Shown piece by piece: positions 50,233 to 63,000 of a stretch of DNA of 64,000 nt. Below the pieces are notes generated by a model, which had not been told where the DNA came from, did no database searches, and saw only the letters and a program-made list of their open reading frames with translations. Position numbers and translations under genes: made by a program. Each line of letters begins with the position of its first letter. Positions within the stretch are counted from its first letter, which is position 1. The stretch comes from Nannochloropsis oceanica (Eukaryota; Sar; Eustigmatophyceae; Eustigmatales; Monodopsidaceae), in NCBI GenBank assembly GCA_004519485.1, contig CP038135.1, positions 1,055,001 through 1,119,000 of the forward strand, written 5' to 3'.

Positions 50233-52265
50233 TCATCGATCTCTACGGAAGCGTCGGACAGACATCAAGCGCGCGGCCTCTTCCTGCTCGGCCGACAGCT
50301 CTCGATATCCCAATAGGCCAGGCACAAGACTTGCAGCGTACGTCAGGCTCGACTGCCCCCACGCGTTGCACCCCAAACAGTACACCAGCCGCCCCTTGCC
50401 TCCCCCCTTTCCTCCCTTCTTCTCTCCTTCCTTCCCTCTCTTCCCGTCACTGCCCACCAATGGCAACGAATCCGGTGTCTCGCCGTACACTCCATGCCGT
50501 GCATTCCCCAGCACTTCCTCCTCCTCGCCCTCCCTCCCTCCCGCCCTCAACTCCGATGCATCCGCCACCCGTATCCTCCCCTTCCTCCCTCCCTCCTTCC
50601 CTCCATACCTCGCCCTCACCCACTCCACCAGCGCCCGTGAACGTGCCTTCCGCCTGGGAGGCTTGAGCGCCGAAAAGTGATCTTCACCACTCACCCTCAC
50701 ATGACCCGACGCCACCACACACCAATCATGCGTAAACCCGAACGTGAAGAAATTCGGGCTGGGACCGGAGGGAGGCTGGGAAGGAAGGGATGGGACGGCA
50801 GCTAGATAGGAGAAGCAGGGGCGAAGGATGCCAGCGAGGGGGGAAGGGGAGAGGAAGAACCCGCCGGTGGCAATGACAGTGCGAGGCACTCTTATCTTGA
50901 CAACAGATGTGTTGCCTTCCTCGAATAAAGAATTAAATGATAAAATCACCCCTCCCTCCCTCCCTCCCTCCCTCCCTCCCTCCTCCTCTACCCCCTCTAC
51001 GGCAGGACAGTCCTCGAGGAGCAACGCTCGGCCTGTGGCGACGGCAGCTTGGATCAGGGCATGAGTGTAGGAGGTGGAGTCGATGACGGCGTCCTGGGGG
51101 AAGAAAATACCGCGAGTGAAGCCTGGAGGAAATGAGGGAGGGATAGAAGGAGCGAGGGACGGGGAGGGGAGGAGAAAAATACGGAGGAGGAGAAGTAGAA
51201 GCGTCAGGATGATGTGAAGGAGAGGGAATAGGGGGAGGGGGGGGAGTCGGGGATGGCTTACATACCTGCTTGGGACCCATGCATTGCCACTACCTCCTCC
51301 TCTTCGCACCAGCGGATGGGAGAGGATGACGGCTCCTCTCTCGCCTCGTCCCTCCCCTCTTCCCTCTGCCCCTCCGGCAGCATCAGCCGCCGCAACAGTT
51401 GAAACTCCTCCCAAAACGCATCCTCCTCCCCTTTGCTACACACGTACATCGATCCTTTCTCGACCAACCCCCCATATCCTCCTTTCCCCTCTCCTTCCCT
51501 ATCTCCCGCCATGCACAATCGCTTAGCGAGCGTTTTTTGCATCTCCACGCCCTGGGAAGCGAACCGGAGATAGGTCCTCGCGCCCCTCTCGCCGTGGTGG
51601 GCGATGAAGGAGGATGAGGAAGACGGATAGACAGTCACGATCATCTTGACGGTCTGGCAAGCGGAAGGGAGGGAAGTAGAGGAGGAGGAAGAGGAGGAGG
51701 AAGAAGAGGGGAATACGGCGGTTCCGCTGGGGTGAAAGGGGAAAGTGGAGGAGGAGGAGGACTCATCGTCCGGGTGATGAGGAACGGAAGAATCTGCGGA
51801 GGAAACGTCGGACGTGAGAAATGATGGCTCCCCAGCTAGATCTCTTTGACGGCCCTGGCCTGCCTTGCCGGCGTCGAGAAGCAGGACACGGGGGAGGGGA
51901 AGGGACGGCGGGGCGTAGGTGGAGGAGGGGGAGGAGGGGGGATGGGTCAGGTGGTAGGTTACGGAGGCACCCGCCACACCCGCACCCACGACGACGACGT
52001 CTGGTTGAAATGATTCGATAGCAGCATGGAGATCGTCAAGTGTGAGCATGGCGTGGCTGGTGCGTCCTGGGAGGGAGGAGCCGGAAAGTCCTGGGCTGGC
52101 GATGCGGTAGGAGACGATGGTCCGGCCTGTACGCCTATGCAGTAAATACGCACGTACAAGGGTGTAAGCGTATAGAAAGAGCATGTTCACGGCGGCCTTT
52201 ATTGAAGGAAGGGTAAGGAGGGCAGTGCGGGAGGGAGGAGGTTGATGCCGAGAGGATGATGACAC
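50233..52265 (-). CDS. FAD-dependent oxidoreductase of the DAO family
   Basis: Oxidises an unknown amine, amino acid or hydroxy-acid with FAD. Two exons, 51266-52265 and 50233-51122, joined in phase, about 629 residues. A hydrophobic N-terminal segment (MLFLYAYTLVRAYLL) may be a membrane anchor or signal. The Rossmann motif is PDVVVVGAGVAGASVTYHL, with RVLLLDAG at the end of the second strand. The C-terminal half has TVIATGGFF, GVYGETPDSLPLVG (typical of this family before the FAD-closing segment) and YCLGCNAWGQSSL. Between the halves are family-atypical serine-rich insertions. Downstream parts include K/R/G-rich loops. The FAD module resembles sarcosine and D-amino acid oxidases, but the substrate cannot be assigned. 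A later in-frame ATG (before LTLDDLHAAIES) is an alternative start for a soluble form. Confidence 0.82.
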
Positions 52266-52448
52266 ATGCTTCTTCCTTAAATTACAACGTTATCAACACA
52301 ATACAGGAAGCGACTACCCGCGTCCTCCTTCTCCTCCCACTTCAATCACCGTCAACATTGTCGGACATGCTCAGCGGTCGGCGCTCCTTTGCTGTTCGTA
52401 AGTAGCCCGACCCCTTCCTTCGGGACACCGTAACCCCCCGGAACGGTC
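52266..52448. promoter_or_regulatory. Compact bidirectional promoter
   Basis: Only 183 bases separate the start codons of the DAO oxidoreductase (-) and the BRE homologue (+). A short frame MLSGRRSFAVRK at 52368 ends quickly in a stop and was not used. Confidence 0.5.
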
Positions 52449-54519
52449 ATGACCTTTCTCCTCCCATCTTCACGGCGCCGCCGCCGCCGCTCCCTTCTCG
52501 AAACTCAAGTCGACTACTGCCTCAAGAAGGGCGTCACGCTCCGCCGACTCGACGGAAAAGGTGGAGCGAAAGGCAACAGCAGCCGCAGCGGCGGTCCACT
52601 GCAAGAGTACTACCACGTGAGTCTGCCCTATGCCGGCACGAGTATCGAGCTGCAAGCGGTGCTGTATATGGGACAGGGAGGAGAGATTGGAAACGAGAAT
52701 GAGGACGAAGACGAGGAGCAGCAGGAGGATGAGAATGAGGTGCGTACGGGGAGGCCGGTTTCTTGGTGGAAGAGGCCTTGAGGGAGGAACAGGATGAAGA
52801 GCGTCTCGGAGACGACGAAAGAGTGCATGAATGACTGTGTCTGGGGAGGATGTGACATCGGCATTGCGGCGGTGCTGTCCATAATTTTCCATCATTTTCC
52901 GCTTCTTGTCTCTTTCTTCTCCCTCACGCCACCATCCCCTCGCTCACATGAACTCACCCGCCCTTTCACAGGCCCTCTACCTTCCCCTTCCGGACCTCAT
53001 CCCTCTCTCTATCGACTCGGCATCCCCCTCCTCCTCATCATCATCATCCCTTCACGACGCCTACACCACCTTGGCCTGGAACACTCTCCAGCTCGACCCT
53101 GCCTGTGCCGAGTGGGGGCCCGAAGGAGGAAGGGAGAAAGGGAGGGAGGGAGGGTGGGGGAGCACGGCGAAAGGTTTGTTCGAGCTGTTACTAGCGATAA
53201 AAAGGCAGGTGACTGAATATCATGTAAAGAACGTGCAGGGCTTTGCTTTGGAGGACAGCGTACGCTTCGAGCTGGAGATGATGGTACGTGAAGAGAGAGG
53301 GAGGGAGGCAGGAAGGAAGGAAGGGAGGGAGGGAGGGAGGGGATCAAAAGGCTCATGGGCATGCCGGCATCTAAACTGCGGCCATCTTCTCTCCTTGATC
53401 GTCACACCGCCCTACCACCAACATTTACCTCTTTCCTTCCCTTCCTCGCCTCCTCCTCTCCTTCCATAGGCCGGCCTCCCTGGCTTGGAGCTTCTGACCC
53501 GCACAACTTACGCCGGCCGCGAGATCCACGTCCTCCTCCCGCTCTGGGCTTCCCCCTCCTCTTCCTCCACTTCCTCCCCTTCCTTGCTCTCTGATGATGA
53601 TAAGGATGAGGACGAGGAGGAGGAGGAGGACGAGGGCCGGGACGCCTCGAATGCAATAAGTCAAACGACGGACAAGACTCCTGTCGGTGGCCTTGACGCT
53701 CCGCCGCCCTCCTCCTCTTCCTCCTCCTGCCCACCCTTCGGCCGGCACCTACAACTCCACCTCACCTACAGCCTTGACCCCCTTGCCACGACTGTCTTCA
53801 CAGGCAGCAATAGCAGCAGCAGTAGTGGCAGTAGCAGCAGAACCACCACCACCAGCAGCAAAGTCCTCCTCCGCCCAGCTCGCACCACCGACCCCTCCCT
53901 GGCCCTACCCCTCACCCGCGAGGCCGTCTGTCATTCCTCCCTCCCCTCCCCCTCCCAAGACGATATGCTCATCCTCGACTACCTGAACAAGGTACGAAAC
54001 CTCTTCCTCGTTCCCTTCCTCAAGCGTCAGAGCTTCATTCGGGCGCTAATGGCGAACTTTACGATGATAGAATTTGATGCCTGTGAGTTTGCTTCGGCGA
54101 CCATCCTCCTTCGGATTCACTTGCCCACGGTGGGGAGGAGGAAGAAAAAGAAGAAGAAGGGGAAGGAGAAGGACGACGAAGGGGGGGGTGAAAGAGAAGA
54201 AAAGAGGCCGGATGGGGAGGAGCATGAGGAGGAGGGCGGCGAGGAAGAGGACGAGGAGGAAAACGAGGAGGAGCACTCTTTTTTGCTTCATTTTACGTTC
54301 CCCTGGGATTTTCCAGCGGACAGGTCTCCGCCCGAGGTGCTGTTTTCGGACGTGGCGAGGGCAAGGGACAGAATTCGTGTGGACCGAGAGAGGGGTGAGT
54401 GGAGGTATAGTCCGCGATGGGAGGGGAAGAGGATGGCGGAGGCGCTGGTGGAGCATGCGAAGGCCGTCATTGCCGAGGATTATGGCAGGATGATGGGCTT
54501 CACCATGGCGATGCATTAA
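52449..54519 (+). CDS. BABAM2: BRE/BABAM2 homologue (BRISC and BRCA1-A complex scaffold)
   Basis: Scaffold of K63-specific deubiquitinase complexes in animals and plants. Three exons: 52449-52739, 52972-53283 and 53470-54519, each phase 0, about 550 residues (animal BRE is about 380). Matches along the whole length: HVSLPYAGTSIELQ (animal HIPYAGETL); LAWNTLQLDPACAEW (LASWNPSNPECL); LFELLLAIKRQVTEYH; MLILDYLNKVRNLFLVPFLK (LIDYVPQVCHLLTNKVQYV); MANFTMIEFDACEF (GTGVVEYDAEGF); FLLHFTFPWDFPADRSPPEV (FLVHIDLPLFFPRDQP); YSPRWEGKRMAEALVEHAKA (YSPRWDGNEMAKRAKAYFK). These mark the N- and C-terminal UEV-like domains. The extra length is made of acidic, serine-rich and lysine-rich insertions. The role in this organism, probably ubiquitin or DNA-damage signalling, is inferred. 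Confidence 0.85.
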
Positions 54520-54794
54520 AAGAGGATGGGGGATAGAGGAGAAGGAGGAGGAGGAGAAGGAGGAGGAGGATTGACACAGGAGCGTGTATATAGAGAGCGA
54601 GGAGTCCGTAATTCAGTCGGCAGGATTCAGGATAAAGGCCGATCCTTCTAGTCCCTCTGCTGCCCTCTGAGGGGTACAAGAATTAAAAATAAAAGGAGCA
54701 GTAGTCTGAAAACAGCGCGGTTCGAGGTCTCCACTCGTGTCATTTCTTTCTTCTTCTTTTTCTTTTATCCCCTTACTCAGTAGCTACCTTCATC
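54520..54794. terminator. Convergent 3' region of BRE and SET genes
   Basis: 275 bases between two stops. ATTAAAAATAAAAGG at about 54683 is a candidate poly(A) signal for the plus-strand gene. CTTCTTCTTTTTCTTTT follows at about 54750. Confidence 0.4.
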
Positions 54795-56779
<1,985 letters not shown>

Positions 56780-57235
56780 TTTTTCTATTGTTGTCTTGCC
56801 TGTGTGTATATATGGGTGGTGCTTGAGTGAAGGGGGTGGGTTTGGCAAGTTGACCAATCGATTGAAGCAAAAGCGTTTCAGCGTTTCAGGGCATGTTTCC
56901 TCAGAAGCCATTGTGCTTTTGTCCCTGATTTGTCCCGCCGTCCTTTATCCGCGCGCTTTACAACTACACACAAGAGGAAATTGGCTATTTCAGTAACGTT
57001 CTTACGTCCAAGATTTATAAGGCATACCTCTCTTCCTAGTTTTTGCCGGGCTCCAAGCACTCCACCACAATCAGACCAGAGGAGGTTAATTTGGGTACTA
57101 TATGCGTGGCTCTACGCCACACCTGTGTCCATGCCTCATATTTCTAAGAAAGGTGGCACAATATGAAGAGCGATGCTCGTCCAAGCCAGACAAGAAAAAC
57201 AGTCTGCGTTCAGTCGATCATTCTTTTCCACTCCT
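56780..57235. other. SET gene promoter and zinc-finger gene 3' flank
   Basis: 456 bases between two genes on the same strand, moderately AT-rich, with no supported gene. Confidence 0.5.
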
Positions 57236-58767
57236 TTACCCATACACTAATCCTTTTCCTCCCTCTCTGCCTGCCACTCCTCCTCCCCCCCGCCTCCGTC
57301 TCATCAACAACTCCTGGTGGGGCTTTCCTTTCAAGTGACCCTTTAATTGCTCAGGACTAGTAAATTGCTTCCGACACAATCGGCAAAAGGCCAGTTTGCG
57401 CTCCCCTTCCTCAGCCATGACGTGCATCTCACTCTTCTTATGCTCCTTCAGATCATCAATATTATTTCCCTGATACCTACAAATACGGCAATAAAAAGGA
57501 CGCCGCTCACAAGAGGAAGGTTGATAATTCATCAGCAGCTCTGCGACGGTCTGTGCCAGGCCTGAGGACCGATCCGAGCAAGAGGAAGGAGGGAAGGAGG
57601 AAGTGAAGGAAGAAGGGAGCAGTCCGGCATTTGTACCGCCTCGTTCCCCCTCCTCACGCTGCTCCCGCTCCTTCTTCAGTTGGTCTCCTGCCATTTTCTC
57701 CTTGCGGGTTTTGCGCTTTTTTGTTTGGGGTATGTCGTTCCCATAGGCGTCTTGAGAGGTGGTGGCTCGACTGCCCCCCTTGCCCTTGCACTCAGGGAGG
57801 GGAAGGAGGTGGGAGGGGAGCGGGGGGATGGATGCTTCTTTGACGAGGCGGGATTTGAGGATGGCGCCACCTTTTTGGATCAAGAGTCCATCTCGTTCTT
57901 CCTCTTCGCCTTCTTCTTCTTCATCGGAGAAGGAGGAGGAGGAGGAGGAGGAGGAGGAGGAGAAGGAGGAGGAGGAGGAGGAGGAGGAGGAGGAGGGGGA
58001 CGAATGGCGTGAAGAAGGGAAAGATCCAAGTTCACGTTCGAGAGCTGCGACCTGGGCGTCTAGATCATTTAGCTTTACTTTCTTGTTTTGGCCATCGTTG
58101 ACTGGTGAGAGGAGGAGGAGAAAGTAAAAATTGGGGGGGGGGAAAGAAGGGCGTGAGGGTTGGAAGCAGGATGAATGACTCCTCTAGATACTTTCTTACA
58201 CAATAGAGCGAAAAAGGCTATTTCGATTCATTTAGAATCGCACTCCATTCATTGAACAATAAAATGGCAATGCAAGTAGGGGAAAGAATTGGAGCCTACC
58301 GTCGTCGTCCTTCCCCTCCTCCTCCTCCTCGTCCGATGAAGAGAGGGCAATACTGCTCGCCAAGCTGACATCGTCGTCACCACTCTCTATCTTGCCACCA
58401 TCATCGCCCCCCTGTGGTAGTGTTAAGATGGAAATTGAGTTGACAATGACACGTATTTTCCAGAAGGGTTATAAAAATTACCTCCCGCCCTCATGCTAAC
58501 ACACCACATAAACGAACACACCTTAAACCGCTTCTGCGCTCGCTGCCCTACCTTCTTATTCTTCCTTTTTGTCTTGCGCAAGAGCTTCTTCTCTCGTCGA
58601 AGGCGTAGACCTATAGGGAGGATAGCGGCTTGGCGAGGAGGAAGAGGGGCAGGGGTGGCATCAGCAGAAGCAGCAGTTGGCTGTGACCGCTGCTTAGATG
58701 GAATGGAACTGTCTGCGTCGGGGCGTGGCCGCTTCTTGAAATTGATTCCGTGAAATTTTGGTTTCAT
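57236..58767 (-). CDS. Two-finger C2H2 zinc-finger protein
   Basis: Three exons, 58522-58767, 58300-58411 and 57236-58101; phases close, about 407 residues. The N-terminus is strongly basic (RPRPDAD, LRLRREKKLLRKTKRKNKK), which fits nuclear or nucleolar targeting. Acidic and polyserine tracts follow, including an in-frame (TCC)n run at about 57920-58000. The C-terminus has two C2H2 fingers: FYCRICRYQGNNIDDLKEHK...H and FCRLCRKQFTSPEQLKGHLKG...H. Their C-x2-C, x12, H-x4/5-H spacing resembles U1/matrin-type fingers that bind RNA or double-stranded RNA. I cannot name an orthologue. The protein is likely involved in ribonucleoprotein or ribosome biogenesis, on composition alone. Confidence 0.75.
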
Positions 58768-59707
58768 GCTTTGAAAGCTGTGTGTTCGTTCGGTTGTTGT
58801 GTTGGTTGCGTGAGAGGGAGTAAAGAGACGAATAAGGAACGGGAGCGCTGCTGCTCCAGCGTGTAGCTGGCTACCGGGTTATTGCGATGACGTGAGGATA
58901 TTTGGCTTGTGGCTGTCATCCTGATTGTCGGTACACATTTAAATAAGCACATATAAACACTGCAGTCTGCTTCATAATGATAAGTGGCATGTGCCTGCCT
59001 TGGATGGATTCGGCCGGCTTATGTCGCTCGTAAGCCTTTATTCTTTGACAAGCAGCGCCCACCCGTGCATCGTACGCACCCATCCCTCCACCAGCACTTC
59101 CTGACCTCTCTCCCTCTCCTAAACCACACCCACCCCTACGCATACAGGTAAGCATTGGAGGCGTACAGCGTACACACAGGGGAGACGGGGGAGTTTGGTG
59201 GGGCAGGCTGTGGGTGTGTCAGGCTTGGAGAGCGGAGGCTCGCATGGGGCATGGGGTGGGTGGGTGGATAAGATGGGAGATGGTAGCTGCTGTGATATGT
59301 GTAGGCAAGCCCGCGGAAATCCATTCGCATGTTCTCCTGCTATCGGCCCTGGTTGTAGCTAGAGCCACCATGTGTGTACGCTTTTCCGCTGGAGTCCAGA
59401 GCATGCCCTCCCCCCCCTGTCTCCCACCCCGCTACCTCGCCACTCATTAACCCTCCGTCTTTCCAATGTCGGTGGACAAGTCGCCCTGATGTCGTTTTCT
59501 TCACGAAAACAAATTCCACGATTCTGAGCACTACTTGAGGATCAATTTTTCTCATCGATTATGAGACTGAGCGACAGACACCATCTCCCCTTGAATTATA
59601 TAGATGGGTGGTAATACCGTGTGCAGTTTTTCACCCTATTTACCCACCTGTACTCTCTCTCCTGCCCCCTGGCCCTCCCTCCCTTCCGCCTTCTTTCTCT
59701 CAGGAAC
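58768..59707. promoter_or_regulatory. Shared 5' region of zinc-finger gene (-) and helicase gene (+)
   Basis: 940 bases between divergent starts. It contains no GGGA tracts and only short frames. Both promoters should lie here; TCTCTCAG just before the chosen helicase ATG could be an acceptor of an additional 5' non-coding exon. Confidence 0.45.
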
Positions 59708-59997
59708 ATGGATGAACACCGTCCGCATTATCCGCAACCGCACCAAAAGAGACTACGAAGAAAAATGCCCGCAGCTTGTGGACGTGGGAGCGTGCTTCTT
59801 TTCTCCTGCCTGGGTGAGTCCTTCCCTCTTCATTGCTTTTGTCAAGGAGAGGGATACCAACAGGGGGGCTTGTGCCATACCCTCCTTTTTGTCAGGATGT
59901 TCTTACCTATCTAATTAATTGTACAAGGAAAATAATAAGATAGTAACAATGATAATAATAATCATAATCATAATCATAATCATAATAATAATCATAA

Positions 59998-60032
<35 letters not shown>

Positions 60033-63000
60033 ATTATTATAAATAATATATTTACAAATAAATCAAAAACACACGACGGTGGTGATGTTCCATTCTGCGA
60101 TTCTGATTCAGAGCCCCCTTTCCTCTTTCCCCTCAAAAAGGGGGGAGCATAAGGGGGGGGGGGCGCACGTGATCTCAGCATAACAATAAAGCAATCCTTC
60201 GCCGGTAGCTCCTTCTGAACCGTCTTCTTGGGTTTTTCCATGCATATGTAGAATATAGTCTCTTTTACATTTGTCTATTTTTTGAAAACAGTAGATCTAA
60301 ATATAGATTCGGCTGTTACGGTTTCAGAGCTTTAAACTCACACCTTACGGCCCTCCCTCTCCTTCCCTCCCTCCCTTCCTCCCTTCCTCAGGCGCCGCCC
60401 TCCTCTCCGCCTCTCTCAGCAAGTCCACAACCGCCTTTGTTCCTCTCTCGCTCCCTCCCTCCTCGTCTTCCTCCCTCCCTCAGCCTTCCTCCTTTTTTGT
60501 AAAGGGGCTAAGAATGAGTAGAGTCCGGTTATTCTTTGCTGGCCGGCCGTCCCGAGGAGGAGGAGGAGGGGGAGGTAGAGGAGGAGGAGGAGGGGGGAGA
60601 AGGAAGGAGGGGGGAAGGGAGGGAGGGAAGGAGGGAGAGGAGAAGGAGGACATTGTCAGGGAGTGGGGAGAGAATTTTGGGGGAAAGAAGAAACTGTTTT
60701 CGACTCCTACCAGGGGAGAGGAGGGAGGGTGGGAGGAGGGGGAGGGAGGAGGGGGAGGGAGGGTGAGGAGGATAAACACAGATGGGAGGGGGGGGAAGAA
60801 GAAGGGAATGGGAGGAGGCGGCGGCGGCGGAGGAGGAGGAGGCCCGATGACGCCTTTGAGCAATGTCCAGCTGAAGAAACTCAGCAAGTCGGGGAGACAG
60901 GTGGGGAGGGAGGGAGGGAGGGAGGGAGGGAAGGAAGGGATCCAGAACATGCTTGAGAGAGAGGTACTGCCTGAGACCATCCTCCGTCGTCGCTATCCCT
61001 CTGACGACTCCTCCCTCCCTCCCCCCTTCCCTCCCTCCCTCCCTCCCTCCCTCCCTAGAACCCTGTTCTACGCATGCTCCTGGCGAAGCAGCCGGGCCTG
61101 TTGGATCAGTCGGTGGAGGAGCTCGAGAAGGAGCTCGAAGTCAAGTTCGACAAGACCATCAGGTGGGTGGGGGTACGCCCTCCCTCCCTCCCTCCCCCCC
61201 TCCCTCCCTCCCCCCCTCCCTTCCTCCCCTCCTCCCTTCCTATCAGCCCAGAGAGAGAATCTTCCCTCCCACCCATCCGCCTCCCCTCCTTCTTGCCCTC
61301 CCCCTCTCTCGTCCAGCCTCATCTCCCTCCCTCCCTTCCCACGCCACGAAATTCCGGTCCACATCCTCACTCCGGGGGACACCCTCCCTCCCTCCCTCCC
61401 TCCCTCCCTCCCTCCCTCCCTCCCTCCCTTCCCAGGAAGCGCGGGCTCGAGTACTACTACGCGGAAGAAGACGCCGAGGAGCGAGCCCGAGCCGAGGCCC
61501 GCCTGGCGCCGATGGGGGGGGAGGGAGGAAAAGCCGTCAGAGACGGAGTGATGCGGAGGGTGCGCAGGGAGGGAAGGAGGGAGGGAGGGAGGGAGGGAGG
61601 GGGAGGGGGAGGGGGATGATGTTGATGGCAGGGGGGGAGGGACGGCTGTCAGAGATGGTAGGATGTGGATTGCATATCTTTCTCCCCTCCCTCCCTCCCT
61701 CCTTCCCTCCCTTTTGGTGGCCATGTATCAATCCACGCTTCCCCTCCCCTTCCCTTCCTCCCTCCCTTCCCTCTTTCTCCGCAGGAAGAGGACGCGCCCA
61801 TCGAGGAGCTGACGGAGGAGGAGATGCTGTCGCTCGGCCTGGAGCTGGACGGGGGGGAGGAGGAGGAGGATGCCAGTGATGAGCCGGTAGGAAGGGAGGG
61901 AGGGAGGGAGGGAGGGAGGGAGGGCGAGCAGCAGCAGCCGCCGCAGCACATGTCTGACAGCCAGCAGTCTAACCACCCTTCCCGCCCCCTCCCTCCCTTC
62001 TTCCCTCCCTTCCTCAGGATGACGGCACGGAGATCAGCGTCGAGGACAACGGCGTATACCCCGAGGACGAGGACGAGGAAGAGGGCTGGAGGGAGGGAGG
62101 GAGGGAGGGAGCTTCCGTCACAGCCCCTGCGAAGGGTTTCACACTCCGTCCGCCTCCGTCTGCGGTCACTGCACCCAGGCAGCAGCGGTCGCCGCAGCAG
62201 GAGGAAGAAGAGGAGGAGGAGGAGGGAGGGAGGGGGAGGGATGGTCGACGGAACGGGGAAAGGCTGAGTGAGAGAGAGGGGAAAGAGAGGAGGAATGAGG
62301 AGCAGGAGGGGGGGGAGGAGGAGGAGGAGGAGAAGGCCGTCAGGGGCCCGAGCCGAGAGGGAGGGGATTTGCGCTTCCGGCGGTCAAACTTGTTTGCCGT
62401 GGATAACATTCGGTAAGGGAGGGAGGGAGGGAGGGCGTTACAGATGCGTGCGTTGGTCTCTCACTTCTTTTGCTGTACGCCGCACTCACTCATCATACAT
62501 ATATATAGCGCCGATACCTCCATGCTCTCCAGCACCAGCTTCGCCTCCCTCCTCTCCCTGGGAACGCAGCAGCGGCCCCTCCCCACCCACGCCCAGCTGC
62601 TTTCCAATGTCGAGAAGATGGGCATCCACACACCCACCCTCATTCAGGCTGCTGCCCTCCCTGCCCTCCTGGAAGGTAAGCCCGCTTCTTCGGTCCCTCC
62701 CTCCTCGTTCTTCTCATTCTGCCCCCCTCCTTCTCCTTCATCGAAATGCTCGTCTCTCACCTTTCTCCCTCCCTCCCTCCCTCCCTCCCTCCCTCCCTCC
62801 CTCCTCATTCTTCTCATTCCACCTTCCTCCTTCTCCTGCTTCGAAATGCCTGTCTCTCACCTCCCTCCCTCCCTCCCTCCCTCCCTCCCTCCCTCCCTCC
62901 CTCCCTCCCTCCCTCCACCAGGCAAAGAAGCCATCCTCCATTCCTACACGGGCTCGGGCAAGACGTTGGCCTACCTCCTCCCCCTCCTCGCCCGGGTGGA

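Noticed and set aside
52368-52406. Short frame MLSGRRSFAVRK with GTAAGT as a first exon of the BRE gene
   Set aside because: The donor-like site has no usable acceptor before the clearly coding region; the ATG at 52449 was chosen instead.
60938-60963. Possible 18-nt micro-exon (CAG|AACATGCTTGAGAGAGAG|GTACTG) in the helicase
   Set aside because: It would keep the frame, but there is no homology to support it and exons 2 and 3 already join in phase.
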